64,000 bases of DNA from Deuterostichococcus epilithicus (GCA_033439295.1 JAVTLE010000014.1:620001-684000), one strand, 5' to 3'; shown: positions 37,008 to 49,831, counted from the first letter of the stretch. Translations and numbers: made by a program. The notes: generated by a model not told the origin, from the sequence alone.

Positions 37008-37877
37008 GCAAAGTAAAGGGCGGCAGTGTAGTAGCTGGGCCCGTGGCGGCGGAGCTGCACCTGTGCAAGGAGCAAATGTAGCGTGGAGTAAGCCCCATTA
37101 GGACGGCGCTTCAGGAGCCTTCGAACTGGAGCGTGCCTCTGTTGCAATTCCGGCCTGCCAACACAGCAGTTGTCGCCTGCAACCAGCTGTGCGTGGCGGC
37201 TGCCGGCACAGTGAGCTGTCAGACATGGCCGGCAGGAGCGCAGCAAAGACAGCACGGCATCACTTGAAATTCGTACATTCGAATCCTATGAGACATGCTG
37301 CCATGCACTGATGTATGCCATCTGGAGACGCTGCTCGGTCGGCTGCTGCAATGGGGCTTGGTTGAAATTTTGGTGATTTGGTGTTGGGAGGGGCTCCCCA
37401 GCCGTTGTACACCTGCAGGTTTGTGGCATCAACAATGCAGCCACTGTTGGGTGAGCAGACTTTGCAGCAGAAAATGCAAATCCCTGGCTCAGTAAAGCAT
37501 GAGCAACTGGAACAGTGCCTCTACAATTAGCACACATTGGTGTATGGAAGTCAGAGATGAAAGTGATGAAAGTGTTGCTTTAACGGCCGTAAAACCTACA
37601 CGGCTGCTCATGACTTATGACCGCCAGCGAAACCGCAGCTGCTTGCTGACCTTGCCTCGTCATCATTCGCGGAAGTGATCGCCAAGCCGCGACACACGCT
37701 AACCCTGCTCACTACCAATTCGATAGTCAAAGTCTGAATTGTGCGTCGCTACTACCGCCACTGCTGCTACTACCGCTGCTGCTGCGCGGCTGCTGCGACA
37801 CCAAGAGAGGTGAGGGAGCAGCATCCCGTCGGTGCAGCGAGTCGTACAGCGCTTTCGTTGCACCAGCTGGCCAGCGA
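37008..37877. other. Intergenic between PP2C and the alternative-3'-exon gene
   Basis: Lower GC than the coding parts. Holds the PP2C 3' UTR and presumably the promoter of the next gene. No exon or repeat was recognised. Confidence 0.4.
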
Positions 37878-39510
37878 ATGTCCGAAATGGACTTTGCTCT
37901 TGGAAACCGGTGTCCCACCTGTGCGTGTGCCGACGGTGGCGCCGGCCTGCCGTGAAATGCCAGTTGTTGCCCCCGGTGTGAGCATGCACACGCTGGAGCC
38001 ATGGCCTGGCCGCACTGGGATTGGCGGATAGTGCATCTTGGCTTTCCACGGACTAGAAAAGAGTGCTCTATCGTCGCGTGCTGCGCCTAGCAGCACTGGA
38101 TGGCAGCGTGCTGCGTGGTGCAAACAAAAAACACAGCCTCGAAAGCCGTCTGGGGAATCATGTTGCCCGCCTGCGAGCAGCGTCCGTGCTGCTGCACGCA
38201 CTAAGAGCCATGTGACACTCTGCGTGCGCAGTCTCCTGGCAGACGCGAGCAGGCTGAGCGCTGGCAGCTGCTCAAGACGTGCGCATACTCACCCAGTGCA
38301 CTCACCTCAACGCCTGCTGATGCTCACTCGTGCAAGCTCGTTGCACCGCAGATGGCAAGTACCGGCTACCAAACTGGCGGTCTGCACACCGGCCCAGCCG
38401 TCGCCGGCAGCGGCGGCCACACCGCGGCGCTCCACACTGGCGCCGGCCCGACGGTGAGCGCACCACAATTGTGGTATCGACCTGAGCGATGCGCATAGTC
38501 AGCCGTTCCGTGAAGGCCGGTCTGCCCTGTCGCAGTCGCCCGCCATGAACGTGCAAGGCCCCCCGGCGACGCCGATTGCGCCGGCGGCGCCGCGCTCCGG
38601 CGGCGTGAGCAAAACCTCCTCCGGCGGCTTCGGGATGCTGGCCCTCGGCCTGACCGCGTTCCTGGTGAACCCTGTTCATCATTCCCTGTGTCGCGCTCCA
38701 TCCTTGGCCGAGCCATATGGGAGTCAGGGCCTGGGCTGGTGTGGCTGCTCCAACGGATGGGTGCCATCTGCCGGGCTGCGCGCCCCTCCAAGCTCGTTGC
38801 GCAGGCGGCGTCTCGACCCTGGTTTACACAAGTGCATGCTTGCCGTCGTGCCAGCAGCCGATGCCGCATGCGTTCACATATTGGAGACGAGCCTTGAAAT
38901 GTTCTGTCGCTCCTAAAGCTCCAGTGCTGGGACAATCCGATGATGTTCGCGCGCAAGGGTTCACGCAGCTGACGGAGCTGTGCCGACATTGGCCCCCTGC
39001 AGCTCCTGTGGCAGATCATCCTGCTGGCAGTCGCCGCCCGCGTGCTGCATAGGGTCAACGACCTGTTGGACTTCAACAGAGTCTTCTTCATCGGGAAGTG
39101 ATGCCCCCTGGGGCGGCCCCACATGTGAGTGCTTCCCCGCGGGGTCCGGCCGCAGTCGTCCTTGTGGCGAGCTGTGTCCGTTCGATGGGTGGATTGTCGG
39201 GCCTGTGTGCGGCTGTGCAGAGCAGGCAACGGTGCCAACATGTTCAGGCGCAGTGTCAGCTGGCAGACGGCTGACCGTGCTCGGCGTTGTGGCCTGATTG
39301 TGTCTTCGTGGCAGTGCCGCAGGTGGCAACCAGCTCTGGATCTGCGCAGGACGACTAGCGCACGCGCACTATTAGTCACTGTGCTTCCCCTGGCTGCAGG
39401 TGTTCGTGCAGATCATCTTGCAGATCATCCGCATGGCCGTCACCGGCAACATGCTGCGCCGCGTGAACAACTTCTCGAGCTTCAAGTTCATCTTCGTTGG
39501 GTGGTCGTGA
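37878..39510 (+). CDS. Small putative membrane protein with two alternative last exons
   Basis: Confident exons: 38352-38453 (Gly/His-rich, GLHTGPAVAGSGG) and 38536-38664 (Pro/Ala-rich, ending SGGFGMLALGLTAFL). The frame then continues in phase 0 into either of two terminal exons: 39003-39101 (QIILLAVAARVLHRVND, ending FIGK-stop) or 39400-39510 (QIILQIIRMAVTGNMLRRV, ending FVGWS-stop). The two are recognisably similar (QII, AV, L-RVN, FxxxF-FxG), so the last exon has been duplicated. Both give a hydrophobic C-terminal segment, suggesting a tail-anchored or single-span protein. The 5' end is unresolved: MSEMDFALGNR with a donor at 37909 is a candidate first exon, but its phase (2) does not join directly to 38352. 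No family is recognised. Confidence 0.55.
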
Positions 39511-40215
39511 AATGAGTACAGAGAAGTAAAGCGCTGCTGGCCGATTGCTGGCAGCGCGCAATCCGGCATGCAATGCCCACCAACGCCTCGATGCATCATC
39601 AGCTTCGTTGATGTTTCATGCCAGCGCTAGACGCGCTGCAGGCTGCACGGGTATGACTGGAACCACTCGTGTGAACACTGCTGACTGCCTGCGTTTTGCC
39701 GCAGACTGCTGTCTAGAGTGTGCATCCAAGGTATTGGATTTTATATTTGCACTGTTCTCCACTGTGATATCCCAGTTTCGGGCTCTCCTCTTCCGCGTAC
39801 CTGTACTTCTAGATACGCCACTCGCAAGTCTGCAAGGCAGCGCATTCCTTGCAAGGTGGACAACGGCACATATGGTCCAAGCGTCGCCAGATTCACGGCC
39901 CTCAGTTCAGAGACTCTGGAAAACAGCTCGTGCAAGATAGGGCAGAAAACCCGTGTTCAACAATCATGACGCAGCAGGCACAAGCATAGGGACGGCACGG
40001 CAGCAATGCAGCCGGTCCTCCAAGGCGCAGGCCTGTCTAGCTGCGGGCTCGGCAGCCTTGCGCGACCGAGTGTCTGGATTGTGCCAGCCGGCAGGCGGCC
40101 GACGGCAACAGCGTGCAATACTGCTGCCGCTGCCAGGCTTGCCGAATGGGTACCTATGCTTAAGCAAGCATGCAGGTGGCAGCACGACTCTGCAGGGTGT
40201 CTCTGTTCTCGACGC
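39511..40215. other. Convergent intergenic interval
   Basis: Between the alternative-3'-exon gene (+) and eIF1A (-), so it should contain both 3' UTRs. A few T/A-rich patches (GGATTTTATATTTGC at about 39735) stand out against the GC-rich background. No coding exon was supported. Confidence 0.45.
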
Positions 40216-41778
40216 TCAGATCTCCGACACATCCTCGAAGTCGAAGTACTCGTCCCTGTCCTCGTCCTCGCCAAAGGCGTCTGTCTCATTGACGCGAACT
40301 GCAACGCGCGAAGTCAAAGAAGTCATTTGTGTCGGAGCAAGTAGTGTGAGTCGCCACGAACACAGAGCCGGCAGAGCAGCACCGTGGCCGGGTACGGTTC
40401 TGCTTCTTGACCATTGCGATGGGAGCAACGCTCATTACATACACACTGCTGCAGCACTGGAAGGCACAGCACGCCAGAGGTGAGGTGCATTCGACCAGCG
40501 CAAAGCACAGAAAAGGGGGGTGATGCGTACTGTTGTCAGGCAGCTCGCCGTATGCCTTCAGGCTACGCGCCTCGTCCGCCATGTACCTGTTGTGAGAGGA
40601 GCGCGCCGCTTCACGCGGTACTCGATGGCAAAGCCGGGCCAAACACGCTGAATGTGCTGCGGACTGGGAACTGCGGTGTTTTGAGAATGGCAGCAGCAGC
40701 GTAGGAAAGAGAGCGCGCAGCAGTCGGGAAATTGGTGCAAAAAGGAGAGCACACTTTAGGATGACATCTGCCTTTTCGTCCTGGTAATCACGGAGTCCCA
40801 CCAGGATGATGTCACCCTGCCGGCATGGGAGCTGGCTTCAGGCACCGGCTCGATCGGAGGACTGGGTCAGGTGTGACACATGACCGGAGGGAACAAACCA
40901 CCGCCATCGTATGCGACCCAGGCACAGTGCCAGCGGGTGTTCATGATGGCGCAAAAGGATGCATTGTGTCCAGCAGAAAACAAGTGGTGCACCAGAGGAC
41001 GAGACGCACCATGTTCACCCAGACCTTCTTCCGCATCTTGCCGCGGATGTGACACAACCGCTTGATGCCGTCTATGCACTGCGCCTCCAGCCGCCCGTTG
41101 CCCAGCATGCGCAGAACCTGTGCATACTCTGCAGATTTAAAAGGGACAGACTTCAGCCCAGGCACACAGTCCGTCTGCTTGAACTTCATGTCGACCCCAG
41201 GCACCCGCAGCTGCGGAGCCAGCTGGCATGTGTGCAGGTTGTGCCTGTCTGCACACGGACCAGCACGCCCGCATGGGCTGGAAAATGCTTCCCCTGCAGA
41301 AAGCCCTCCCAACTGGCCGCAGTCAGGTGCGGGGTCAAGTGTGCGCATTGACATGCAGTCGCCAGCACCACAGCTGGGTGCTGCTGCCGCAGCAATGCGC
41401 ACCCTGTCCATCCTCCTTAAAGATGAGCTCGCGCTTCTCCTCTGACTCGTTCTTTCCCCTGCGCCTGTTCTTTCCTCCCTTTCCTACAAGATGCGAGACG
41501 GTGACACGTTGCACGGCGCAAGCTGTAAGCCTCTGGAACAGCTGGAAGCTGGGAGACAATCAGGCAAATGGGTGAGCATGGCAAACATGCGCGACACCGT
41601 CCAGATTGCACAGTGCTGATTGTGGTGGCACTTTCAAGGCGGCCTGCAAGGCAGGCGCCGGAGGATGCACGCCACGGCGCTGCAGACTGCCGTGCAGCCT
41701 TGGTGCCTGCTTAGCTGCCCGACAGGCGCAGCACGTCCCGGAAGATGCTGCAGACGCCTCACCCTTATTCTTCGGCAT
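40216..41778 (-). CDS. Translation initiation factor eIF1A
   Basis: Promotes ternary-complex recruitment and scanning on the 40S subunit. Six exons (minus) give exactly 138 aa: 41778-41763, 41483-41403, 41128-41010, 40816-40755, 40586-40531, 40298-40216. N-terminal basic tail [19 protein letters not shown], then [11 protein letters not shown], the OB fold [54 protein letters not shown], the helical [16 protein letters not shown] and the acidic tail [12 protein letters not shown]. Length and every block match the eukaryotic family (about 143-145 aa). The tail [10 protein letters not shown] is closer to the metazoan form (INETDTFG) than to the land-plant one I recall. It shares a 600-base divergent interval with the peptidase gene at 42377. 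Confidence 0.97.
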
Positions 41779-42376
41779 AGCGGATAATTGTCAGCGCTGG
41801 TAGTGAGCCGCGTCCGTGTGTGAGTTCGGTTTCAAGCTGCTGCAGCAATCAGTACGCCTGGTCCTCGGCTGTGCGGCAGCTGCTACGGCGGCACGACTTA
41901 CAGCAGGTTCCGGTTCGGCTGGACTGTGCGCTAGCAAGATGCCGATGCACGTTGCGAAGCTGCCCGCTCTGCTATGTTGTTCGCAACGCTGCTCCTCTGG
42001 CTCCATCTTGCAAGACCGAGTCCCAGCAGAAATCAAGGACGAGAGTCGCAGGCGAGTTGTGGGACTCAGTGGGACTCGCAGATGGTCAGACCAGTTCCTC
42101 CGAGCTCTCGACAATTCGACATGCAGCTTAGATTTCTCCGATGGCAGATCAGTGACAATCACTCCGTGAGGTTGATCCACAGCTCAATCATGTTTTTATG
42201 CTTGATTGCTGCTGTTGATGGTCGCCGAGACCGACACCGCAAATTTTCTTCTGAATGCATATTGGCGTGAGCGCCTGGCCGAAATCTTGCGACAGCAATT
42301 CAGACGCTGCCACTTTGGCAAGTCTTACATGTACGCATCTTGTGACTGAGTTCTGTACTCATTGGACCGAACCGCA
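41779..42376. promoter_or_regulatory. Divergent (bidirectional) promoter interval, eIF1A / oligopeptidase
   Basis: The start codons of two divergent housekeeping genes are 598 bases apart. The interval shows no TATA box, which is common for such algal promoters. It also carries TTGCGACAGC and CTTGCAAGACC motifs of unknown role. Promoter function is inferred from position only. Confidence 0.5.
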
Positions 42377-45300
42377 ATGCTGCTGACCCGGCTGAGCACC
42401 ATCGCCAGATGCTCGGTCACGGTAAATGCGCGGCTACTGCAGCTGTTGCCTGCACCAGCATGCGTCAGCCTCAAGGACCACTGCTGCTCCTTGAATTTCT
42501 CGGTGGCACCAGCGCCTCGATCTGCTCGCGGAAGCTGTGTGTCGCCGTTGCTACGACGGCAGCGCAGCAGCGACAGCAGTGATGCAGCCAGCTACAGCGC
42601 GCCGCTCCAGCCGGAGGACCGCCATGCGCATGGGACGACCTGGAGCGACCCCTATGGGTGAGCCCGCAATTCGCTGGTCGCGATGACCTCGGTCTGAGCA
42701 GCTAGACTCTGGCCATTTCTTCAACGCCCCAGTGTCACCGAACCTTGTTTCCTTGATGATCAAGGCCTCGATGATAAGACGTGATAAAGCAGGATTATCA
42801 GGTGACGTTCTCGCACCGCAGCTGGATGGAGCGGGGCGGATCGAATTTCGAGGCCCACATGGCAGCGGAGGCGCGGCGGGCGAAGGCGGCATTGGCGCAG
42901 CTGGAGCCTCTGCGGCAGGCGCTGCTCGCGGAAATGCTTGCCAGCCTGCCGACACAGCAGGTCAGTAGGTTGTTCGTTTCAGCCGAGCTGCTGGCAGATG
43001 AGGCGTCTGCTGTTTTAACGCATGGCGCTGTGCGTTAGAGACCAGCCTTAGGTTGGAGGACATGGGAGTCGCGCAGCAGTCCAATGTGCTGACCACCGTC
43101 ATGGAGGACATGGGTGTCGCGCAGCAGTCCAATGTGCTGACGACCGTCATGGCAAGCAAGCGTTTTGCAGGAGCATATTGCTTCTCTTCTGCGGCGCTGT
43201 ATCTCATCGCCAGCACCAGGGGGGAGTCGGATCCATGTGCAGCATCAGCGCACCCTGCCAAAGCCTCTTCCGTCGAGCTCTGTAAACATGAACATACATG
43301 CAGATCGTGCCGCCTGAGCGACTCGGCGGCTACGAGTACTGGACGGAGCGCACAGCGGAAAATCCTAAGCCAGTGCTGCTGCGGCGACGGCTGCCGGACG
43401 GCCAGCCGACCATGCTGCTGGATGCAAACGAGGATGCGGCGTTCGATGACGGCGACCTCGGCATGGTAAATGGTTCTTTCAGTCGTCTTGTCGGGGAGTT
43501 GTCTGCCTTCAGCCTGACGGCGGCAGCAGCAGCGGAAGGCAGGCCTGCCGCATGGCCTGGTTTGGTTGGGCCTGCAGCTCCTCCTGTGTCGCGCAGCTCC
43601 TCCTTGCAAGCCGGTGGCAGCGGGTAGAGGGTGGGAAACGTGAGCGGCGGCGCTTCCTCGGTGGTTCAGCAACCGCATCTTGGCAGTGCTGCGGTGTTTC
43701 GCCGCCGTCACAACAAGGCATTGAGGCACCGGCAAGACGGCAGGACATGTGGCGCAGATCAAGCTGTCGCCCAGTGGCAGGCGCATCGCGTTCACGGTGT
43801 GCACCGACGCCGGCGCCGAGGCGCATCGCGGCCATGTGCGGGAGCTGCCAATCGGCTGCGCGCTGGTCTGGGACCTGGCGGACATCGATGGCCTGGCGGC
43901 CCTGGAGTGGCTGGGCGAGGACGCCGTGCTGTTCACGGTGTCAGACGCGGCTGGGCGGCCCCACAAGGTGCAACAACACTGCCCGATATCGTCCTCTGTT
44001 GCTTGGTTTCGAAGGGGGTACTCGTGTCGCAACCCGTGCCTCGTGTCACACTCCACCAGCGCAGCCGCCAGCCAGGCCTACCTCGCTGCCTGCCTTGGTC
44101 TTTGCTCGGTCTTGTGAGAACCAGGAAGCAGGCTGTGGCTCGCCGGCGACGCTGCTGCCAGCAGCTGTGCTCATCTGCAGGTGCTGCGGCGCAAGCTGTC
44201 GGGCGCGGGCAGTGGCCGGGATGAGGTGGTGCTGGAGGAGGCCGATCCTTCCCGCTTCCTGCACCTGGGCCGCACCAAGGACGGCGCCTTTGTCACCCTC
44301 AACAGCAACTCGAAGACCTCCTCCGAGGTGCATCAAGGGGTCTTCTCCTGGCCGCTGTCGCTGCCAACTGGTCCTAGGGGTCGGGTACCTGACCCTTGCA
44401 ATGCACCAGTTGGCTGCTGCGTGGGGTTGGGAGTCTGGTCGCAGCTGCGACAGCTTTGGAGGGTCCCGCTGCGGCGGCAGAGCATGCGATCGCCTGGCTG
44501 CACGCCTGGCACCGTGCCTTTTAGCAGGGCAGCACACCATGCAGCTGGCTCCTTTGTAGGGCCGCGCCCGGCTCAGCGTGCTCCACAAGCTTGATCACTC
44601 GACATCCTAGAGCAGCAGTAGGCATCGGACGTCTTCAGGTTGCGGCTGCAGGTGCACGTGATGGACCCCAGCGACCCCTTCGCCGCGCCAGTGTGCGTGG
44701 CGCCTCGCCGCGAGGGCCTCGAATACTTTGTGGAGCACTGCTCGGGGCTGTCTGAACACGCCGCGGCGGCAGCGGGCGGCACGACGGCAGCGGGAGCAGC
44801 GACAGCGCCAGCGGGCGGCGCCGTCGGCAGCAACGGTGCAGGCGGCGGCAGCGGCACCAGGGACGGCATGAATGGCAGCAGCAGCAGCGGCACCCCGCGA
44901 CTCGTGCTGCTGACCAACAGCGGCAGCCAGGACAGGGAGATGCGGCTGGTGACAGCTGCGCCTGGGGAGCCAGAAAGGTATGTGTGTGAAATTTGCCATC
45001 TGCTGTTCGTTGCAGCACCTCTGAGTTCAAGGGCCATTCCGTGCAGAGCTGCACCGACACGCCCGGGGCGGAACAGAGTGTCAGTAGTGGTGCAGCATCA
45101 ACTTCCGCTCACCTTTCGCACTGTCGTCTCCAATGCTGCATGTCGCGACGGCGCTCTGCTGTGCCAGCAGTTGAGCTCAGACTGCCGGACGTCATACTGC
45201 CCCCTCTTGATCTGCTTGTGCTGCAGGTCCTGGCAGGTGCTGCACCAGCCGGCGGCGGGCGTGGCCATCAGCGATGTCGACATGTTTGCGGACGCCTGCG

Positions 45301-48300
45301 TGCTGTATGAGCGGCGAGATGGGCGTGCAGCTGTGTCTGTGCTTCATTTCGGCGCGTCAGGTGAATGCCTGCTTTAGATCACATTCCGTCCAATTGCTGT
45401 CGTGGCCATGTGCTTCTTGACTGCGTTTTGTCATCTACTCGAGCCACTTGTTAGGATCTGACCATGAGCAGGTGGACTCAGCATCACAGGCTGCCTGCTC
45501 ATCCGCCAGAGCGTCACAGCCCTGACACTGCCATGAATTTGGCAGCCAGTGACATGAACTGCTCCTGCCGTCACTAAACACACAGAGTCGACCCCCCTTG
45601 CACGGCAGTGCAGTTTCCAAGATGCACGATACTGAATGAACCTCCCGGTGGCTGGCCGCAGGTGCTGCCGCAGTCGCAGCGGAGGGTGAGGAGTCAGACA
45701 CAGACGATGAGTTATCAATGCATGCCGCCGCCCCGGACGACGAGTCTTTTCTGCCGCTGTCCGGCCCAGACGGCTTCATGTGCGAGCCGGCCGGCGGCGA
45801 CGCGATCGGCAGCGGCGGCCTGACGCGGGTGCAGCTGCCGGCGTGGGCCACTAGCGTGCAGCCAGGCCTGAACGCGGACCCGGCAGCGTCGCGGCTGCGG
45901 CTGCGGCTCAGCTCGCCCGCCGACCCTGAGCACCTCGTGGACTGCAGGTGGGGAGGAGCACGAACGACTCCGGTGCCCTAGGGACACAGCAAACCACATG
46001 TTGCTTGTGGATCACATGCGAGCGGCACCATGCATTCTCGTCACTCGCCGAGACCCAAGCGGCATCCCAACTTCTTGCAGTCTGACGCCAGCGTGGGTGA
46101 GCTGTTGCACAGGAATGGGTTTGCCACCTGCTAGTTGCGCGCCTCGCTTTGGACGGTGCCATTTGAGGAGACAATCTTGTTCTCACTTGCTGCATGGTTG
46201 CTCGCAGCCTGGACGGCGGCTTTGGAGAGCTGGTACACAGGGACGAACTGCCGCCCGACAGCCCGCACGACCCTGCAGAGTACACCACCCGGCGGCTGCA
46301 GGCCGTCTCCTCTGATGGCACCCAGGCGAGCTGACGACTCATGGAGTGCTGCCATTGTCGTGAGGACAGCTGTCAGCATTGGCCAGCACGTTCGTCAAGT
46401 ACGTGGAGCGCACCTCAGATCGCAACATGTCACAGTGCTCAGACTCGAAAGGGGCTGGGTGGTCTCCCAGTCTTCCTTTGGGTGGATGCAGCTGCCTGTC
46501 TGCCCAGCGGCATCGCGACGCTAGCAACCTCCATGCCAAAGTGCACCTGCAACAACTGAGGTACCTGATGCCGCAGCCAATTCGTTATTGCAACCCCCGT
46601 GCAGGCGGCAGTGGTGCACAGGGGCGATGTCGTGGCGGGCGGCTCGATGCTGATGCTGCTTGCTGCCTGCGGCATGTCATCGTCATTGCCAAGGCCACAG
46701 ATGCTGCTGCCATGCCGCAGGTGTAGAGGCGAAGCTGTCAACCAGAATGGCTTGGCGTTGGCGTCGCTGTCGCCTACGGAGCCTCTTCGTGCTTGCCAGT
46801 TACCATGCTCAACACCTCCTTCACCAACTCCGCGAACACTACTGCCCCCTGCCGCAGGTCCCGCTCACGATTGTGCATAAGGACGCCGTTGCGGCAGACG
46901 GCTCGGCGCCAGTGCTGCTGGTCGCCTACGGGTCTTATGGTGAGTGCTTGGATCCGGACTTCGATCCGGCACGGCTGCCGCTGCTGGCGCGCGGCTGGGT
47001 GCTGGCCTTTGCCCATGTGCGCGGCGGCGGCGAGCACGGCCGCAGGTGGGTGATGCAGTCGCGAGGCTCCCTTGCAGCGCCGGTCTGACAATCAATGACT
47101 GTGCATTCCGCTGCCTTGAGCACTTGGCTGGATGGTTGCATCACCGCACCTATGCACAATTCAGGGTTGGGCCGGCGGCGGTGAGCTGCAAGCCATGTCG
47201 TCACGAACATTCCTGTAGCTGGCCATCCGACGAGCGGCTGGCCCCGCCTCAGGCAGTGTGTGCTGCAAATGTCTACATCAGCACAAAGACAGCAGGTGAA
47301 ACTGGCCCACAACCGCGTCTGCTGTGAGAGCAGGTGGCACGACGCCGGCCGTGGGTTGCTCAAGCACAAGTCTGTCGATGACCTGGAAGCCTGCCTGGAC
47401 CACCTGCTGGCAGAAGGTGGGTTTGTACTGCTTCAAGGGCCGGTTGTCACAGTTCAGGAATTCCAGGATGCGACCGCAGTCGCACAATCAGGCATTAACG
47501 CACCGCTTTCGCATCAAGAGTTACTGCGGCATGTTGGGTGTGAATGGCGAATGCCGTCGTCAGGCGCTCGGAAGTCCTGACCGGGTGTGACCTTTTCGAT
47601 CGCCGCAGCCTCTCATGTGTCATGCTACAGGCTTCAGCAGCGCCGGCCGCGTGGCTGTCGAGGGCACCAGCGCCGGCGGCCTGCTGGCAGCGGCCCTCGT
47701 GAACAGGCATGCCGCGCCTCGTCCAACGTCAAACCCTGCATGTGTTCAACTCCAGAATGTGGGCGACAGCACTGGAAAGACGCGCTGCATACCCTCCGCT
47801 GCCAGCTCGTGTGAGTCTGTGCTGCACCGCACCCGCCGACTGCGTGGGCAGCCTACTGGATTGCGAGCACAGACAATACACCCTGACATCTCGACACGCA
47901 CCAGCTTTCAAATGCTTGTTGATGAATACCGCGCAGGCGGGGGGGCGACCTGGGGGCGGCGCTGCTGAGGGCGCCGTTCGTGGACCTGCTGTCGACGGCC
48001 CTGAACCCACAGGCGCCGCTGGTGGCGCACGAGGCCTCCGAGTGGGGCGACGCCGCTGGCAATGCCGCCGCTTTTGAGGCGGTGCGCACCTCGAGCAGGA
48101 AATCCAAGCCTCTGAATGCTGGTTCTGGTCCTGTTGAGAGCGGCACTCCACCCGCGCGCAGGCGAGAAGGCCTATGCGGCTGCACCGCTAAGGCCTGTAT
48201 GACTACATTGCTAAGGCCTGTGCGCACGTCAGCTGGACACGTCTTGCGTCCAGACTGGGCCTGTGCCATGAGCATGCTTGATAATGCTCTCTGAGAAGCC

Positions 48301-48671
48301 CAAAATTAGATGCGACCATAGACAGTTTCTCTGGCAGGCCCCAACCAGACGTGGCATCGCCTGTGCAGATGGCGGCAATCTGTCCGTACCACAGACTGCA
48401 GCATTCACCACCGCAGCAGCCGCCAGTGTTGGTCAGCGTCGCCGCCGACGACGGCCGGGTGCCGGCATGGGGGCCCGCCAAGTGGGTGGCAGCACTGGCG
48501 GCGGCACGTCAGCGACAGGCAGCGGGCACGGCGGCACGAGACGCTCGACCAGCGCCGGCGCCGGCGCTGCTGATGTCAAGGCGCTCCGGCGGGCACTTCG
48601 GGGATGAGACCAAACACTTTGCGGAGCGGGCGGCAGAGTATGCATTCCTGGTGTCGGCGTGCAAGGGTTGA
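42377..48671 (+). CDS. Oligopeptidase B-like serine peptidase (S9A family)
   Basis: Cleaves short peptides, typically after basic residues. Fifteen exons sum to exactly 818 aa: 42377-42421, 42563-42657, 42822-42960, 43304-43465, 43758-43967, 44181-44327, 44652-44977, 45227-45360, 45662-45947, 46208-46325, 46858-47045, 47334-47416, 47631-47706, 47937-48081, 48369-48671. The N-terminal block HAHGTTWSDPYGWM and the beta-propeller (KLSPSGRRIAF, ALEWLGEDAVLFTVSD, PRLVLLTNSGSQDREMRLV) are typical. The hydrolase domain shows LLVAYGSYGECLDPDFDP, LAFAHVRGGGEHGRRWHDAG, nucleophile GTSAGGLL (Ser about 658), PFVDLL and EWGD, Asp in ADDGRVP (about 746) and His in SGGHFG (about 794). Two Ala/Gly/Ser-rich or acidic insertions occur in the propeller. 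Introns 10 and 13 have GC donors. The short first exon (MLLTRLSTIARCSVT) could be part of a targeting peptide. Confidence 0.93.
43053..43148 (+). repeat. 48-bp tandem duplication in oligopeptidase intron 3
   Basis: Two units differing at only a few bases, starting GGAGGACATGGG at 43055 and 43103. The unit is a multiple of three and open in one frame, but it lies between exons 3 and 4 and encodes nothing related to the family. Confidence 0.85.
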
Positions 48672-49831
48672 GGTGGCGCCATAGTGCTACTGTTGCTAGG
48701 CACTGGTGAGACTGAGCTGTGCACGAGCGTGTCATGTGCTTGCGCATCAGAAGAGCGATTCATTCGCCAACATAATCAAACCTTTCCCGCATCACAAAAC
48801 TATCACACACACCAACGACCTGTGCCATCTGTTCTCATCCCGCAACTTGCTGCCGGAAATTGGCTTCTTTAGCCTGCGCCCAGTGCTTCTCCATGGCAAA
48901 CCCATCTGCGTCTTCTCTCTTCTTGCTGCTGGACCCAAGTGTGCCTCCTGCCGCTGTATGCAGACAGTCGATGGCCTCTGGCCACTCGTTGACGAGGCTT
49001 TAGACTGACAGACGAGTGATGCAGCACTGCAACGCAAAGACGGCGGCAGAAACCGCTTCACTGACACCTCGTCAGCGATGCTATGCTAGGGAGGCCGGCG
49101 CCAGGCCGTCACTCCCTGCCAGACGTCCATGCTACGGCAGCCGCGACACACAATTTTCACCATCATGTGCGCAAGAGCCCTGAGCATGCCGATGCTGTCT
49201 GGCAGCTTGGCGAAGTTGCACTACACACGGTGCCAGGCGCCACGGCTTCGGCAGGGCCTCGCTCATGGAAGCTGGAAGCACCCAGCACCTGTCTGTTCCG
49301 GCAGCCCTGGCGTCCGCTTGCTCAGCACCTTCTTGACATCGCCTACCGCCTTGCAGTGGAAGGCAGATTCACCTGCAGGGCGAAGGCGACAAGGTAGCAG
49401 AACCACAGCCTTGTCAGTATCCGTAGCTACAAGCAATAGCTGAGTCAGTGGGTCGTCTTTGGCGCCTGCACTGCCTCCCCTCGACTCCCCTGGCAGCGCT
49501 GGCGGTTATGGGCCATGTTGCCGCAATTGCGATAAAGCTTCAGGATAGAGAGAAGCATCCCATCAAGAGCTGCTTGGCCACTCTAGCAACCCTGGCACAG
49601 GTTGCATGCGGGTTTGACCAAGGTATAACCACAGATCCTGTGCAAGGTGTGCATGAGGCGGCTGGCACACTCAACAGACCAAAGTCCATTCCGGGACTGA
49701 AGCTTCATACGCAAAGAACCGCGACGAAAGAGGCAGGTGAATGCTCATCGCATCCTGTTGTTCTCGAATCCTGAACCCAGGGCGGCAGCCGTGTCAGGTC
49801 CTGGGCTGTCCTGGACTTCTGGTGGCGGGCC
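48672..49831. other. Unresolved interval with a weak minus-strand leucine-rich-repeat trace
   Basis: Begins with the oligopeptidase 3' UTR. On the minus strand, 49219-49161 reads FAKLPDSIGMLRALAHM, which fits a leucine-rich-repeat consensus (LPxxIGxLxxL). No neighbouring repeats could be joined with confidence. It may be a 3' exon of the minus-strand block series at 51.1-53.5 kb or an isolated fragment. Confidence 0.3.
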
